Of a stretch of 61,556 nucleotides of DNA, positions 26,890 through 37,476 are shown one piece after another. The position numbers and the translations under genes were made by a program. Position 1 is the first letter of the stretch, and every line of letters begins with the position of its first letter. The DNA is from Butyrivibrio sp. (lineage in GTDB: Bacteria > Bacillota > Clostridia > Lachnospirales > Lachnospiraceae). Location: NCBI RefSeq assembly GCF_017635265.1, contig NZ_JAGBLU010000069.1, positions 1 through 61,556 on the forward strand, read 5' to 3'. The notes beneath the pieces were generated by a model, which worked only from the letters and a program-made list of their open reading frames with translations, made no database searches and was not told the origin of the DNA.

Positions 26890-28758
26890 ATGTGCGGAAT
26901 TGTTGGATTTATAGGAAAGCATCAGGCAGCTCCTATTTTGCTTGAAGGCCTTTCAAAATTGGAGTATAGAGGTTACGATTCAGCAGGAATTGCTGTTCGC
27001 GACGGTTCAAATAAAGCTGAGGTTGTTAAGGCAGTAGGCAGACTTAAAAACCTTGAAGAAAAAACAGATAATGGGCAGAGTGTTGTTGGATGCTGTGGTA
27101 TCGGTCATACAAGATGGGCAACACATGGTGGTCCTTCACAGGTTAATGCCCATCCTCATGTTTCAGGAAATTGTAGCGGTTCAGCATCAGGTACTGTTGA
27201 GTCGGAAGTAGTCGGTGTACACAATGGTATTATTGAGAATTACCAGGAATTAAAGGAAAAGCTTTTAAAGAACGGATATGAATTTTATAGTGACACTGAT
27301 ACTGAAGTTGCTATAAAGCTTGTAGATTATTACTACAAAAAGTATAAGGTTGGACCGATTGATGCTCTTGCTAAGACTATGGTGAGAGTGCGTGGGTCAT
27401 ATGCTCTTGAGGTAATGTTTGCGGATTATCCGGATGAAATCTATGTTGCAAGAAAAGACAGCCCTATGATTATAGGTGTTGCAGGAGATGAGACATTTGT
27501 TGCTTCAGATGTCCCGGCCATTCTTAATCATACAAAGAATGTTTATTACATCGGTAACAATGAGATGGCAAGACTTCTTCCCGGAAAGGCTGAATTCTAT
27601 GACCTTAACGGTGATTTGATTGAGAAGGAGATGGTAGAGATCAAGTTCTCTGCCGAGGCTGCTGAGAGAGGTGGATTTGAGCACTTCATGATGAAGGAAA
27701 TCCATGAACAGCCAACTGCCATTAAGAATACAATAAATTCTCTTTTAACAAACGGCAAAGTAGATTTATCTAAGTTTGATATGGATGAAGAGACAATTAA
27801 GTCTATCTCTGCGATTACTATTGTTGCCTGCGGAAGTGCGTGGCATGTGGGAATGGCAGCGCAGTATGTTATTGAGGACATTGCAGGTATACCTGTAAGG
27901 GTTGAGCTTGCTTCTGAATTTAGATACAGAGGGCCTTTACTTGGTGAGAATCATCTTGTTATTGTTATTTCTCAGTCAGGTGAGACGGCTGATACATTGG
28001 CGGCTCTTCGTGAGGCAAAAGAAAGAGGAGTTAAGACTCTTGCAATTGTCAATGTGGTTGGATCTTCAATTGCCAGAGAAGCGGACTATGTGATTTATAC
28101 AGTTGCAGGACCCGAGATATCTGTTGCAACAACCAAGGCATATAGCTGTCAGCTTGTGGTTTCTTATCTTCTTGCCCTTGAGTTTGCTTCTGTTCGCGGA
28201 TGTATTGATGAGAAAACATATGATAATTACATTTCAGAAATCTCAAGGATTCCTGAATGTATTCAGAAGATTCTTGATGATAAAGAAAGACTTCAGTGGT
28301 TTGCTGCAAAGATTGCCAATTCAAAGGACATTTTCTTTATCGGAAGGGGAATTGACTATGCAATAGGTCTTGAGGGAAGCCTTAAGATGAAGGAAATATC
28401 ATATATCCATTCTGAAGCTTATGCTGCAGGTGAGCTTAAGCACGGAACTATAAGCCTTATTGAGGATGGAACACTTGTAATAGGTATTCTTTGTCAGGAT
28501 AATCTTTATGAGAAGACCATTTCTAATATGGTTGAGTGTAAGAGCAGAGGAGCTTATCTTATGGGGCTTGCTCCATATGGCAGATATGAGATAGAGGATA
28601 CAGCAGACTTTGTAACATATGTACCCAAGATGGACAAACACTTTATCGGGTCACTTGCTGTAGTACCGCTTCAGTTATTGGGATATTATGTATCTGTTGC
28701 AAGAGGTCTTGATGTTGATAAGCCAAGAAACCTTGCAAAGAGTGTTACAGTAGAATAA
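26890..28758 (+). CDS. glmS: Glutamine--fructose-6-phosphate aminotransferase (isomerizing)
   Basis: This 622-residue enzyme makes glucosamine 6-phosphate for the cell wall. The glutaminase half begins with the N-terminal nucleophile Cys2 (MCGIVGFIG) and has GHTRWATHG. Two SIS domains follow, with CGSAWHVG, SQSGETADT and the C-terminal DKPRNLAKSVTVE. A short Gly/Ser-rich insertion of roughly 10-12 residues sits between NAHPHVS and VHNGIIENY (about residues 91-103), where most relatives have a tight turn; it explains the length above the usual 600-610. The rest is regular. No glmS ribozyme precedes it. Confidence 0.97.
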   Translation: MCGIVGFIGKHQAAPILLEGLSKLEYRGYDSAGIAVRDGSNKAEVVKAVGRLKNLEEKTDNGQSVVGCCGIGHTRWATHGGPSQVNAHPHVSGNCSGSASGTVESEVVGVHNGIIENYQELKEKLLKNGYEFYSDTDTEVAIKLVDYYYKKYKVGPIDALAKTMVRVRGSYALEVMFADYPDEIYVARKDSPMIIGVAGDETFVASDVPAILNHTKNVYYIGNNEMARLLPGKAEFYDLNGDLIEKEMVEIKFSAEAAERGGFEHFMMKEIHEQPTAIKNTINSLLTNGKVDLSKFDMDEETIKSISAITIVACGSAWHVGMAAQYVIEDIAGIPVRVELASEFRYRGPLLGENHLVIVISQSGETADTLAALREAKERGVKTLAIVNVVGSSIAREADYVIYTVAGPEISVATTKAYSCQLVVSYLLALEFASVRGCIDEKTYDNYISEISRIPECIQKILDDKERLQWFAAKIANSKDIFFIGRGIDYAIGLEGSLKMKEISYIHSEAYAAGELKHGTISLIEDGTLVIGILCQDNLYEKTISNMVECKSRGAYLMGLAPYGRYEIEDTADFVTYVPKMDKHFIGSLAVVPLQLLGYYVSVARGLDVDKPRNLAKSVTVE

Positions 28759-28769
28759 CGTGAACTAAA

Positions 28770-28822
28770 AAAATAAGCTTGAAACAAAACTTTAAAATCA
28801 GGTTTTGATTCAAGCTTATTTT
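28770..28822. terminator. Bidirectional terminator between glmS and the opposite-strand gene
   Basis: AAAATAAGCTTGAA-A-CAAAAC (left) pairs with GTTTTG-A-TTCAAGCTTATTTT (right) over about 20 bp with one A-A mismatch; the loop is at 791-801 of the 28 kb block. T-runs occur on both strands (stronger on the minus strand), fitting convergent genes. Its left arm shares AATAAGC(A/T)TGAAACAA with the loop at 39211. Confidence 0.85.
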
Positions 28823-28835
28823 GTATTCTTTGTTA

Positions 28836-29408
28836 TCAATCGATGTTTTCGTGATACTTGTCGTAAATCTCGGTCAGATATGTTTTTACAATCTGAATAT
28901 TGGCCATTTTGCGAAGCTCTGCATTGCCCATCATAACAGAAATCTCATCTGCAAGAAGGAGCATGTTGTAGATTGCAAGCTTAAACTCATCACGTGTAAG
29001 CTCATCTATGTTGATGCTCATAAGAGGTGAGCCAAGCTTCATGGTAATGTTTTCATCAGCAATTCCTGTTGACATCATATGAGTCTCGAGATCAAAGCTT
29101 ACGTAAAGAATGAGATTTTCTTTTTCGTGTTTTTTCAGAGTTTCAGGATTTTGATGAGATGTTTCCATCCACTCATAGAGGTCTGCTTCATCAGGATTAA
29201 GAAGATATTTGGTGAGATCCTCTTTGTGCTTTTCAATGTATTGCATATATTTGCTGGCATTAGGACCGGTATAAGCAAGTTCTACCTTGACACCGTTATC
29301 GGTCTTTACTAATCTGCATTTGGTTGCAACTTCTTTAATCTTTAAAGATGTATCGGTATTGCTGACTATTTTAAATGTGCCGGTTTCAGCTTCCTGTCTA
29401 AATTCCAT
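28836..29408 (-). CDS. Conserved-looking hypothetical protein, 190 residues
   Basis: I do not recognise this family. It is one of only two minus-strand genes. A GGAGAA site precedes its ATG (29408), and it is convergent with glmS and divergent from ftsK, so it has its own transcript. No signal peptide or membrane segment is visible. The N-terminal half is beta-rich (TFKIVSNTDTSLKIKEVATKCRL), the C-terminal half helical (EFKLAIYNMLLLADEISVMMGNAEL ... VKTYLTEIYDKYHENID). The composition is that of a soluble acidic protein; codon use resembles its neighbours. Function unknown. Confidence 0.75.
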   Translation of the reverse strand: MEFRQEAETGTFKIVSNTDTSLKIKEVATKCRLVKTDNGVKVELAYTGPNASKYMQYIEKHKEDLTKYLLNPDEADLYEWMETSHQNPETLKKHEKENLILYVSFDLETHMMSTGIADENITMKLGSPLMSINIDELTRDEFKLAIYNMLLLADEISVMMGNAELRKMANIQIVKTYLTEIYDKYHENID

Positions 29409-29513
29409 TTTATTCTCCTATTCATTGGTGCGTTTTAAATCAGTAGTTAGTATAGCATAAACCCACTAAAAATGATATACTATTAAGAGTTTTGTAGGGA
29501 GTAAAGGAATTAT

Positions 29514-32393
29514 ATGACACAACAGGCTAAGGGGAGAAAACAGTCTAAAAAATCCGGTACAAGGAGTTCTTCAAGAAGTAGGAACACTCGGAATGTGCGA
29601 AGGCAGGAAGAGGAGTTTGATTATTCACTTAAGAGTGAACTTATTGTAATTCTAGTTATAGCTCTGACGATTTTCCTATTTTTATGTAATTTTGGAATAT
29701 GTGGAGATTTTGGTAATGCGGTAAGCTCCATTTTATTTGGACTTTTTGGCATAACAGCTTACGTGGCGCCGCTGGTTATACTTGGTGCTGTGGCAATCGG
29801 AATTGCCAATTTTGGCTCAAGTGCTTCAGTCAGAAAGATAGTATCCGGAGTAGTAATATTTTTTGTTATAGGTATTATTGCTGAACTTATTACCGGAAGG
29901 CCACAGACATTAACTAAATATGATATTGCATATATTTATAGTCAGGCCAGCACAGGAAAGAATGGTGGTGGCTTTTTTGCAGGCTCTTTGGCATATATTA
30001 TCTATAAATATCTGTCTTTTGCCGGAACAGCGCTTCTTCTTTTGGTAATTGGAATTGCCAGCATAGTGGTGTTCACAGAGCAGTCTTTTGTAGGAGGGCT
30101 TAGAAAGGGCGGAAGAAAGATAATTGAACGCACAAAAGAAGATGCCGCAAATTATAGGGATTATGCTGAACGCCGCCGTGAAAAAATGGAGCATAGACGT
30201 GCTGAAATAGAGGAAGAAAGGCGCCTTGCTCTGGAGCAGAAAGAGGATGAAAAAATCCTGAGAATGGAAAAAAATGTTCGCGGAGTTATGCTTGAGACTG
30301 ATCTTAAGGATGAGGATAATGAAAAAGAAGATAAATCCCCTGAGATCAGAGTTCATGATGAAACAGACATGACACCAAAGAACGTATTCATTCCCGATGA
30401 AGATGATTTTCATGATGATATTCATGAGATTACACTTAATAAGAACGATATCAGAACGGAAGTAGAACCTGATGGGCAGAGAGTGCTTGTCACAGACCCG
30501 GTTATACATGGCATGGGATTTGATGAAGATGCCATTGAGATCAATGAAGAAGCGGATATCAGAGAGGTTAATTATGAGCCTGTAACGGAGCATCTGATAA
30601 AAGCGGTATCTGAACATGAAGACGATAGTGAACAGGAATCGTTTGAAAATGTTAATTCAGGAAAACTTGTTGCAACACCTGCTCCTTGTGAGGATGAAGA
30701 GGATATACTCCCTGATGTTCCGATACATGCGGAGGATATTGGCAATGGCATGAACGGAGAATATTCAATACATGCTCAGGATCATATTTCGATGAGTAAA
30801 AATGCTTCTACCAGAATTGATTCATCTGCAGGAGGTTCAACGCACTCTGTTATAAATGCCCCCGGTCCTGTTACTACCAGTCCCGGAATGGAAAAACAGA
30901 TTGAAGAACACAAGAAGTCAATTTCCAGGAAATATGTATTTCCACCGGTCTCTCTTTTGGAAAAAGGAACAAAGAATAAGAACTCAGATTCTGCAAGACA
31001 GCTAAAAGAAACAGCTTTAAAACTGCAGGAGACACTAAAGACATTTGGTGTAAACGTTACTGTTACCGATATCAGTCAGGGACCAGCAGTAACCAGATTT
31101 GAACTTCAACCCGAGGCGGGAGTCCGTGTCAATAAAATCGTTGGACTTGCTGATGATATAAAAATGAATCTTGCAGCCCGGGACATTCGTATTGAGGCAC
31201 CTATCCCCGGAAAGGCTGCAGTTGGTATTGAGGTTCCCAACAAGGAAAATCAGGCTGTTGCTTTTAGAGATCTTATTGAGTCCAAAGAATATAAAGAGTT
31301 TTCTTCAAAGCTTGCTTTTGCAGTAGGTAAGGATATCGCAGGTAAGACCGTTGTTACTGATATAGCCAAGATGCCGCATCTTCTTATTGCAGGCGCAACA
31401 GGTTCCGGTAAATCGGTTTGTATCAATACCATAATTATGAGCCTTATTTATAAGGCAAAGCCTGAAGAAGTTCAGATGATAATGATTGATCCCAAAATTG
31501 TTGAACTTAGTGTTTACAATGGCATTCCCCATCTTATGATCCCTGTTGTGACGGATCCTAAGAAGGCTGCAGCAGCACTTAACTGGGCAGTTGCAGAAAT
31601 GACAAACAGATATAAAAAATTTGCAGATTCCGGAGTAAGAGATCTTAAAGGATATAATAAAATTGCTGAAGGATGCACAGATGGAAGCATGTCTGTTATG
31701 CCTCAGATTGTGGTTATTGTAGATGAGCTTGCGGATCTTATGATGGTATCTGCCAATGAGGTTGAAGATGCGATATGCAGACTTACACAGCTTGCAAGAG
31801 CTGCGGGCATTCATCTGATTATTGCAACACAGAGACCTTCAGTTGACGTCATTACAGGACTTATTAAAGCTAATATGCCAAGCAGAGTTGCCTTTGCAGT
31901 TTCAAGTGGTGTGGATTCCAGAACCATTCTTGATATAAACGGAGCTGAAAAGCTTCTTGGAAAGGGTGATATGCTCTTTTATCCTCAAGGATATACTAAA
32001 CCTGCAAGAGTGCAGGGAGCCTTTGTGTCCGATAAAGAGGTGCAGGCTGTTACGGACTTCCTAAGGAATCAGGGAATTGAGACAGGCTATGGTGATGAAA
32101 TTGAAATGCAGATAAACAGTTTGCAGAGTCAGTCTGTTGGATCTAACGGAGCATCAGGCGATCCGTTCTCCGATAGAGATGAGTACTTCGCTGCGGCAGG
32201 CGAAATAATTATAGAAAAAGAAAAAGCTTCAATCGGAATGCTTCAAAGAGTATTCAAGATTGGTTTCAACAGAGCTGCAAGGATCATGGATCAGCTTTGT
32301 GAAGCCGGAGTTGTAGGCGACGAAGAAGGAACCAAGCCCAGAAAAGTACTTATGACAAAAGAACAGTTTGAAGAGTTATTAGGAGGAGAGTAA
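29514..32393 (+). CDS. ftsK: DNA translocase FtsK/SpoIIIE
   Basis: This 959-residue protein pumps DNA at the division septum. Four membrane segments lie at about 45-190, then a long acidic linker (about 200-470), the alpha domain, and the RecA-like motor with Walker [15 protein letters not shown] and Walker [15 protein letters not shown]-terminal gamma winged helix ([28 protein letters not shown]) recognises chromosome-orienting sequences. A -10 box TATACT (29476-29481) lies upstream; the ribosome-binding site is GTAAAGGAAT. Its stop overlaps the fhs start. Confidence 0.95.
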   Translation: MTQQAKGRKQSKKSGTRSSSRSRNTRNVRRQEEEFDYSLKSELIVILVIALTIFLFLCNFGICGDFGNAVSSILFGLFGITAYVAPLVILGAVAIGIANFGSSASVRKIVSGVVIFFVIGIIAELITGRPQTLTKYDIAYIYSQASTGKNGGGFFAGSLAYIIYKYLSFAGTALLLLVIGIASIVVFTEQSFVGGLRKGGRKIIERTKEDAANYRDYAERRREKMEHRRAEIEEERRLALEQKEDEKILRMEKNVRGVMLETDLKDEDNEKEDKSPEIRVHDETDMTPKNVFIPDEDDFHDDIHEITLNKNDIRTEVEPDGQRVLVTDPVIHGMGFDEDAIEINEEADIREVNYEPVTEHLIKAVSEHEDDSEQESFENVNSGKLVATPAPCEDEEDILPDVPIHAEDIGNGMNGEYSIHAQDHISMSKNASTRIDSSAGGSTHSVINAPGPVTTSPGMEKQIEEHKKSISRKYVFPPVSLLEKGTKNKNSDSARQLKETALKLQETLKTFGVNVTVTDISQGPAVTRFELQPEAGVRVNKIVGLADDIKMNLAARDIRIEAPIPGKAAVGIEVPNKENQAVAFRDLIESKEYKEFSSKLAFAVGKDIAGKTVVTDIAKMPHLLIAGATGSGKSVCINTIIMSLIYKAKPEEVQMIMIDPKIVELSVYNGIPHLMIPVVTDPKKAAAALNWAVAEMTNRYKKFADSGVRDLKGYNKIAEGCTDGSMSVMPQIVVIVDELADLMMVSANEVEDAICRLTQLARAAGIHLIIATQRPSVDVITGLIKANMPSRVAFAVSSGVDSRTILDINGAEKLLGKGDMLFYPQGYTKPARVQGAFVSDKEVQAVTDFLRNQGIETGYGDEIEMQINSLQSQSVGSNGASGDPFSDRDEYFAAAGEIIIEKEKASIGMLQRVFKIGFNRAARIMDQLCEAGVVGDEEGTKPRKVLMTKEQFEELLGGE

Positions 32394-34069
32394 TGGCTGT
32401 TAAAAGTGATATTGAAATCGCACAGGAAGCAAAAATGCTTCATATCAGGGATGTTGCTGCAAAACTGGGTGTTTTGGAGGATGACCTTGAGTATTATGGC
32501 AAGTATAAGGCTAAGCTGTCAGAAGAGTATTTGGCGAAGGTAAAGTCAAATAAAAAAGGCAAGCTTGTTCTTGTAACTGCTATCAACCCTACTCCGGCAG
32601 GCGAGGGAAAAACAACAACCAGCGTAGGACTTGGTGATGCTCTTAACAGATTGGGACACAAAACAGTAATTGCTCTCAGAGAGCCTTCACTTGGACCTTG
32701 TTTTGGTATAAAAGGTGGCGCTGCCGGCGGCGGATATGCCCAGGTTGTGCCAATGGAGGATTTAAATCTTCATTTTACCGGCGATTTTCATGCTATCACT
32801 TCTGCCAATAACCTTTTAGCAGCTCTTTTGGATAATCATATTCAGCAGGGCAATGAACTTGGAATTGATACAAGGCAGATAATATGGAAAAGAGCTGAAG
32901 ATATGAATGACAGAGCTCTCAGAAATATTGTTGTTGGACTTGGTGCAAAGGCTGACGGAGTACCGAGAGAAGATCATTTTGTTATTACAGTTGCGTCTGA
33001 GATTATGGCTATTTTGTGCCTTGCAAGTGATATGGATGACCTTAAAAAGAGATTGGCTAAAATTATTGTAGCCTATAATTTTAAGGGAGAACCTGTTACA
33101 GCAGGTGATCTTCACGCTGTAGGCTCAATGGCAGCTCTTTTAAAAGATGCAATAAAGCCTAATCTTGTTCAAACACTTGAGCATACTCCTGTAATTGTTC
33201 ATGGCGGCCCTTTTGCAAACATAGCTCACGGATGTAATTCTGTAAGAGCTACCAAGACAGCGCTTGGGCTTGCAGATATAACTGTTACCGAGGCAGGATT
33301 TGGAGCTGATCTTGGAGCAGAGAAGTTCCTTGATATTAAATGTCGTATTGCGGGCCTTAAACCTGATGCGGTTGTTCTTGTTGCAACTATCAGGGCTTTA
33401 AAATATAACGGCGGTGTACCCAAGGCTGAACTTGGTACGGAAAACCTTGATGCTCTTAAGAAGGGAATAGTCAACCTTGAGAAACATATTGAGAATATCC
33501 AGCAATACGGTGTTCCTGTAGTTGTTACTCTTAATTCTTTCCTTACTGATACAGAGGCAGAAACAGAATATGTAAAAGAGTTTTGTGAGGAAAGAGGATG
33601 TAAGTTTGCACTTTCGGAAGTATGGGCCAAAGGCGGAGAAGGCGGAGAAGCTCTTGCTAAAGAAGTTATTGATACTTTGAATACCAGACCGTCAAATTAT
33701 GCTCCGCTTTACAGTGATGAGTTGTCTCTTAAAGAGAAAATTGAAACCGTTGCAAGAAAAATATATGGAGCGGACGGCGTTAATTTCACTCCGGCGGCAC
33801 TTAAACAGCTTGCAAAGATTGAGGATATGGGCTTTAAGGAACTTCCTGTGTGTATGGCCAAAACACAGTATTCTCTTTCTGATGATCCAACACTTTTGGG
33901 AAGACCGACCAATTACAATATAACTGTAAGAGAAGCTTATGTTTCTGCAGGAGCAGGCTTTGTGGTTGCTCTTACAGGAGCAATCGTTACTATGCCGGGA
34001 CTTCCTAAACATCCTGCAGCTTACGATATTGATGTTGATCTAAGCGGAAGAATAACAGGATTGTTCTGA
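32393..34069 (+). CDS. fhs: Formate--tetrahydrofolate ligase
   Basis: This 558-residue enzyme makes 10-formyl-THF from formate, ATP and THF. Conserved elements are the ATP loop [71 protein letters not shown] and the C-terminal [10 protein letters not shown]. The ATG overlaps the ftsK stop, with GGAGGAG upstream. Length is typical. folD follows within 52 bp, so these two supply C1 units for purines, methionine and serine/glycine exchange. Confidence 0.97.
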   Translation: MAVKSDIEIAQEAKMLHIRDVAAKLGVLEDDLEYYGKYKAKLSEEYLAKVKSNKKGKLVLVTAINPTPAGEGKTTTSVGLGDALNRLGHKTVIALREPSLGPCFGIKGGAAGGGYAQVVPMEDLNLHFTGDFHAITSANNLLAALLDNHIQQGNELGIDTRQIIWKRAEDMNDRALRNIVVGLGAKADGVPREDHFVITVASEIMAILCLASDMDDLKKRLAKIIVAYNFKGEPVTAGDLHAVGSMAALLKDAIKPNLVQTLEHTPVIVHGGPFANIAHGCNSVRATKTALGLADITVTEAGFGADLGAEKFLDIKCRIAGLKPDAVVLVATIRALKYNGGVPKAELGTENLDALKKGIVNLEKHIENIQQYGVPVVVTLNSFLTDTEAETEYVKEFCEERGCKFALSEVWAKGGEGGEALAKEVIDTLNTRPSNYAPLYSDELSLKEKIETVARKIYGADGVNFTPAALKQLAKIEDMGFKELPVCMAKTQYSLSDDPTLLGRPTNYNITVREAYVSAGAGFVVALTGAIVTMPGLPKHPAAYDIDVDLSGRITGLF

Positions 34070-34120
34070 TAAAACGACTTGATAGTATTAACCTGAGTTT
34101 ATATCTAAGAGAGGATCAAA

Positions 34121-34981
34121 ATGGCAGCAAAAATTATTGATGGAAAGCTCATTTCAAGCCAAATCAAGGATGAGTTAAAAGAAAAAACGGCTCTTTTAAA
34201 AGAAAAGGGGATCACTGTAACTTTGGCAGTAATACTTGTTGGTGAAGACCCGGCATCACAGGTTTATGTACGAAATAAGAAAAGAGCCTGCGAGTATATT
34301 GGTTATAATTCACTATCTTATGAACTTCCTGCTGAAACATCTCAGGAGGAATTGCTTAAACTGATAGCTGAATTAAACAGCAGGAAAGATGTAGACGGAA
34401 TTCTGGTACAGATGCCATTACCGGGGCATATTGATGAAAAAACAGTTATTGACGCTATTGATCCTTCAAAAGATGTGGATGGCTTTCATCCTATGAATGT
34501 CGGAGCATTGTGTATAGGTGAAAAGGGCTTTGTATCATGTACGCCTGCGGGAGTTATACAGCTTTTGAAACGTGGATGTGAGAATTTTGATATTGCCGGA
34601 AAAGAGTGTGTGATTGTTGGAAGATCCAATATTGTCGGTAAGCCTATGGCTCTTTTGATGCTAAGAGAGAATGCAACCGTTACAATTGCCCATTCTAAGA
34701 CAAAGAATCTTGAAGAAGTATGTAAAAGAGCTGATATATTGATTGCTGCTGTCGGTAAGGCCGGTGTGATTACAGCAGATCATGTTAAAGATGGCGCTGT
34801 TGTTATTGATGTAGGTATAAATAGAAATGAAGAAGGTAAGCTTTGCGGTGATGTCAGATATGATGAAGTAGCTGGGAAAGCATACGCAATTACTCCGGTG
34901 CCGGGGGGAGTTGGACCTATGACAATAGCAATGCTTATGAACAACTGTTATGAAGCGGCTTTGATGCATATGAATCAATAA
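34121..34981 (+). CDS. folD: Methylenetetrahydrofolate dehydrogenase/cyclohydrolase
   Basis: This 286-residue bifunctional enzyme interconverts 5,10-methylene- and 10-formyl-THF. Motifs are VGEDPASQVYVRNKKRACEYIG with the catalytic Lys, VDGILVQMPLPGHID, DPSKDVDGFHPMNVG, the nucleotide-binding VIVGRSNIVGKPMALLML and the C-terminal PVPGGVGPMTIAML. Length and motifs are normal. Confidence 0.97.
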   Translation: MAAKIIDGKLISSQIKDELKEKTALLKEKGITVTLAVILVGEDPASQVYVRNKKRACEYIGYNSLSYELPAETSQEELLKLIAELNSRKDVDGILVQMPLPGHIDEKTVIDAIDPSKDVDGFHPMNVGALCIGEKGFVSCTPAGVIQLLKRGCENFDIAGKECVIVGRSNIVGKPMALLMLRENATVTIAHSKTKNLEEVCKRADILIAAVGKAGVITADHVKDGAVVIDVGINRNEEGKLCGDVRYDEVAGKAYAITPVPGGVGPMTIAMLMNNCYEAALMHMNQ

Positions 34982-34996
34982 AGAGAAAGAACGCCT

Positions 34997-36439
34997 ATGA
35001 TTTGTCCTAAGTGTGGCAAAGAAATTCCTGAGGGACATTTGTACTGTGATGAATGTGGTACTGAAATAAATTTTGTCCCGGAATTTGAGCCGGAAGTAGA
35101 AAACAAAATAAAGGAAAGCCTGACAGGACTGGCAAATGAGCTTTCGAAAGATGAGAAGCTATGGCTTGAGAGAAAAAAGAAAGTAAAAGCTTTTTTTTCT
35201 TCTGTATGGGATAAAAGGATAATTATACTGACGGTTTTTACTTGCGTAGCTTTGATAACATGTCTTTTGATTACTTTTGCAGGCTATAACAGTAAGTCTG
35301 CAAGGTATTATCTAAGACTTGCTGCGGATGCCAAAAATTCAGGAAACATGGATCAGGCAATAGAGTATTTGATCCGGGGGAATAAAGAATATCCCGAAAA
35401 TTCCGATATAATTTTCAGGTTGTCGGATTATTATCTGGAAGTCGGCAAAAACGCTGAAGCAGCTGACACTCTTAAGATAATTACGGCATCTGCTTCTTTT
35501 TCTGATGAAAAGAGGCTCTCAGCTTATGAAGGAATAATCTCTATTTACAGGCAGGAAGGGGAGTATCGGGCGATTACTTCTCTTTTGACGGAAGAAGATA
35601 ATGAAGTTACAAGGTCACTTCGTGATAAATATATTCCGGAGGAGCCTGATATGATTCCTCTTTCAGGAACCTACGATGGCGTGATAAACATAGAGCTTAA
35701 TGGTGCTGAAGGCTGTAGTATCTATTACACTGTTAATGGGGACGATCCGAATAATGGCAGTATTTTTTATGAAAATGCCATAGTATTGGACGAAGCCGGT
35801 GAATATGATATTAAAGCTGTATGTGTCAATGAGTATGGATTATACAGTGAAATTGTTCAGCAAAGTTATGTTGTTGAAGAGGGGGCTCCGGCTGCTCCCG
35901 AAATCATGGAACCAAGTGGCGAATATAACCAGAACACAATGATTGTAGCAGTTGCAGAAGCCGGTAGTACTATTTTTTATACAACAGACGGTTCTGATCC
36001 GACAGTTGAATCCAAACAGTATATATCGCCGATAACTATGCCTGTGGGAACTTCTGTATTTAAATTTATTGCATTTAATCAAGAAGGCGAGAGCAGTGAA
36101 ATTGTTGAAAGGCAGTATCATCTGATTTACACCAGACTTGTTTCCACTGAACAGGCTGTTAACAGTATAGTGAGTACTTTGGTGCGTCTTGACATTCTTT
36201 TGGATTCTACAGGAAAAGTCAGAGGGCAGGATGGACATAACGAGTATATTTACGATTCGGTTATAGAGATACAGGGTGCCGGAGAATACTACGTGGTAAT
36301 TGAAAATCATGTAGCCAATGACGGAACTGTAACGCCGACAGGGCTTATGTACGCTGTTAATACTCATGATGGTTCAGTTAACAGGTTGGGCTATGATTCA
36401 AGCGGAAAGTATACACTTATTACTATTTCTAACAGGTAG
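34997..36439 (+). CDS. Zinc-ribbon, single-pass membrane protein with TPR and two Fn3-associated repeats
   Basis: This 480-residue protein begins with a zinc ribbon (CPKCGKEIPEGHLYCDECG) that would be cytoplasmic. A membrane segment follows at about 74-95 (IIILTVFTCVALITCLLITFAGY). Outside are TPR-like helices (about 100-215), then two copies of a CHB_HEX_C/Fn3-associated fold (SGTYDGVINIELN...IYYTVNGDDP, and SGEYNQNTMIVAV...IFYTTDGSDP), each about 80 residues. A C-terminal domain (about 380-480) is not recognised. It could sense or bind wall material; the function is unknown. Confidence 0.75.
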   Translation: MICPKCGKEIPEGHLYCDECGTEINFVPEFEPEVENKIKESLTGLANELSKDEKLWLERKKKVKAFFSSVWDKRIIILTVFTCVALITCLLITFAGYNSKSARYYLRLAADAKNSGNMDQAIEYLIRGNKEYPENSDIIFRLSDYYLEVGKNAEAADTLKIITASASFSDEKRLSAYEGIISIYRQEGEYRAITSLLTEEDNEVTRSLRDKYIPEEPDMIPLSGTYDGVINIELNGAEGCSIYYTVNGDDPNNGSIFYENAIVLDEAGEYDIKAVCVNEYGLYSEIVQQSYVVEEGAPAAPEIMEPSGEYNQNTMIVAVAEAGSTIFYTTDGSDPTVESKQYISPITMPVGTSVFKFIAFNQEGESSEIVERQYHLIYTRLVSTEQAVNSIVSTLVRLDILLDSTGKVRGQDGHNEYIYDSVIEIQGAGEYYVVIENHVANDGTVTPTGLMYAVNTHDGSVNRLGYDSSGKYTLITISNR

Positions 36440-36472
36440 GCGTTTTAACACTTTACCAATTTAAATTACTAA

Positions 36473-36501
36473 TTGCATTTTTTATTTGTTTATCTTATTA
36501 T
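36473..36501 (+). promoter_or_regulatory. Promoter of nfnAB
   Basis: TTGCAT (36473-36478), exactly 17 bp, and TATTAT (36496-36501) form a plausible promoter, leaving a leader of about 28 nt with AGGAGG before the ATG at 36536. Confidence 0.55.
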
Positions 36502-36535
36502 TTATGCTATGTATAGTTATTATAGGAGGAAGACT

Positions 36536-37411
36536 ATGTTTAAGATTTTAGAGGCAAATGAGCTGGCTACAAATATCTTTCAAATGATAGTAGAGGCTCC
36601 GCGTGTGGCTGATGCATGTTTACCTGGTCAGTTTCTTATTATTCGTGTTGATGATGAAGGTGAGAGAATTCCTCTTACTATTTGCGATTACAACAGGGAA
36701 AAGGGTACTGTTGAAATAGTGGTTCAGGCTATAGGTGCAGAGACATATAAGCTTTCTAAACTTAAGGCCGGTGATGAACTTGCGGATGTGGTTGGTCCAC
36801 TTGGAAAGCCATCTGATCTCTGCGAAATGAGCGTGGAAGAACTTAAGAAAAAGAAAATTGTCTTTATTGCCGGTGGAGTTGGAACAGCTCCTGTTTATCC
36901 TCAGGCGAAGTATCTTAAAGAACTTGGCGTTGATTGCGATGTTATTATCGGGGCAAAGACCAAAGATCTTGTTATTCTCGAGGATAGGTTTAAAGAGGTA
37001 TGTAATCTTCACATTACTACTGATGATGGTTCATATGGAAGAAGCGGAATGGTAACAAAAGCACTTCAGGATCTTTGGGATGAAGGCAATAAATATGATC
37101 ATTGTGTTGCAATTGGACCTATGATCATGATGAAGTTTGTATGTAAGCTCACACAGGAACTTGGAATTCCGACTGTTGTCAGTATGAATCCTATAATGGT
37201 TGACGGCACGGGGATGTGTGGTGCATGTCGTTTGACGGTAGGTGGAAAGGTTCAGTTTGCCTGCGTTGATGGTCCGGAATTTGATGGACATAAGGTTGAT
37301 TTTGATCAGGCTATGAATCGTATGAAACTCTATAAAACTGAAGAGGGAAGACTTTTCCTTAAGGCTCAGGAAGGTGACACTCATCACGGCGGATGCGGAA
37401 ACTGTGAATGA
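36536..37411 (+). CDS. nfnA: NADH-dependent ferredoxin:NADP+ oxidoreductase, small subunit (NfnA/SudB)
   Basis: This 291-residue flavoprotein carries FAD and a [2Fe-2S] cluster and takes part in electron bifurcation between NADH, NADPH and ferredoxin. Visible are the FAD-binding beta-barrel (RIPLTICDYN), the pyridine-nucleotide region VFIAGGVGTAPVYPQAKYL and the cluster loop DGTGMCGACRLTVGGKVQFACVDGP. Its C-terminus ends HHGGCGNCE. ATG 36536 has AGGAGG; an upstream in-frame ATG would add hydrophobic residues with no family match. Related subunits serve dihydroorotate dehydrogenase (PyrK) and glutamate synthase, but the partner gene fits Nfn. Confidence 0.9.
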   Translation: MFKILEANELATNIFQMIVEAPRVADACLPGQFLIIRVDDEGERIPLTICDYNREKGTVEIVVQAIGAETYKLSKLKAGDELADVVGPLGKPSDLCEMSVEELKKKKIVFIAGGVGTAPVYPQAKYLKELGVDCDVIIGAKTKDLVILEDRFKEVCNLHITTDDGSYGRSGMVTKALQDLWDEGNKYDHCVAIGPMIMMKFVCKLTQELGIPTVVSMNPIMVDGTGMCGACRLTVGGKVQFACVDGPEFDGHKVDFDQAMNRMKLYKTEEGRLFLKAQEGDTHHGGCGNCE

Positions 37412-37476
37412 TATGGATGATATAGGGACGAAAAGTCAGGCAATCCGTGTATCATATTAAAAAAGGAGATTTTGAA

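Noticed and set aside
29910-30617. Minus-strand open frame of 235 codons within ftsK
   Set aside because: It lies opposite the membrane and linker region of FtsK, is rich in Phe/Ile/Cys/His and has no start signal; it is a by-product of the acidic linker codons on the + strand.
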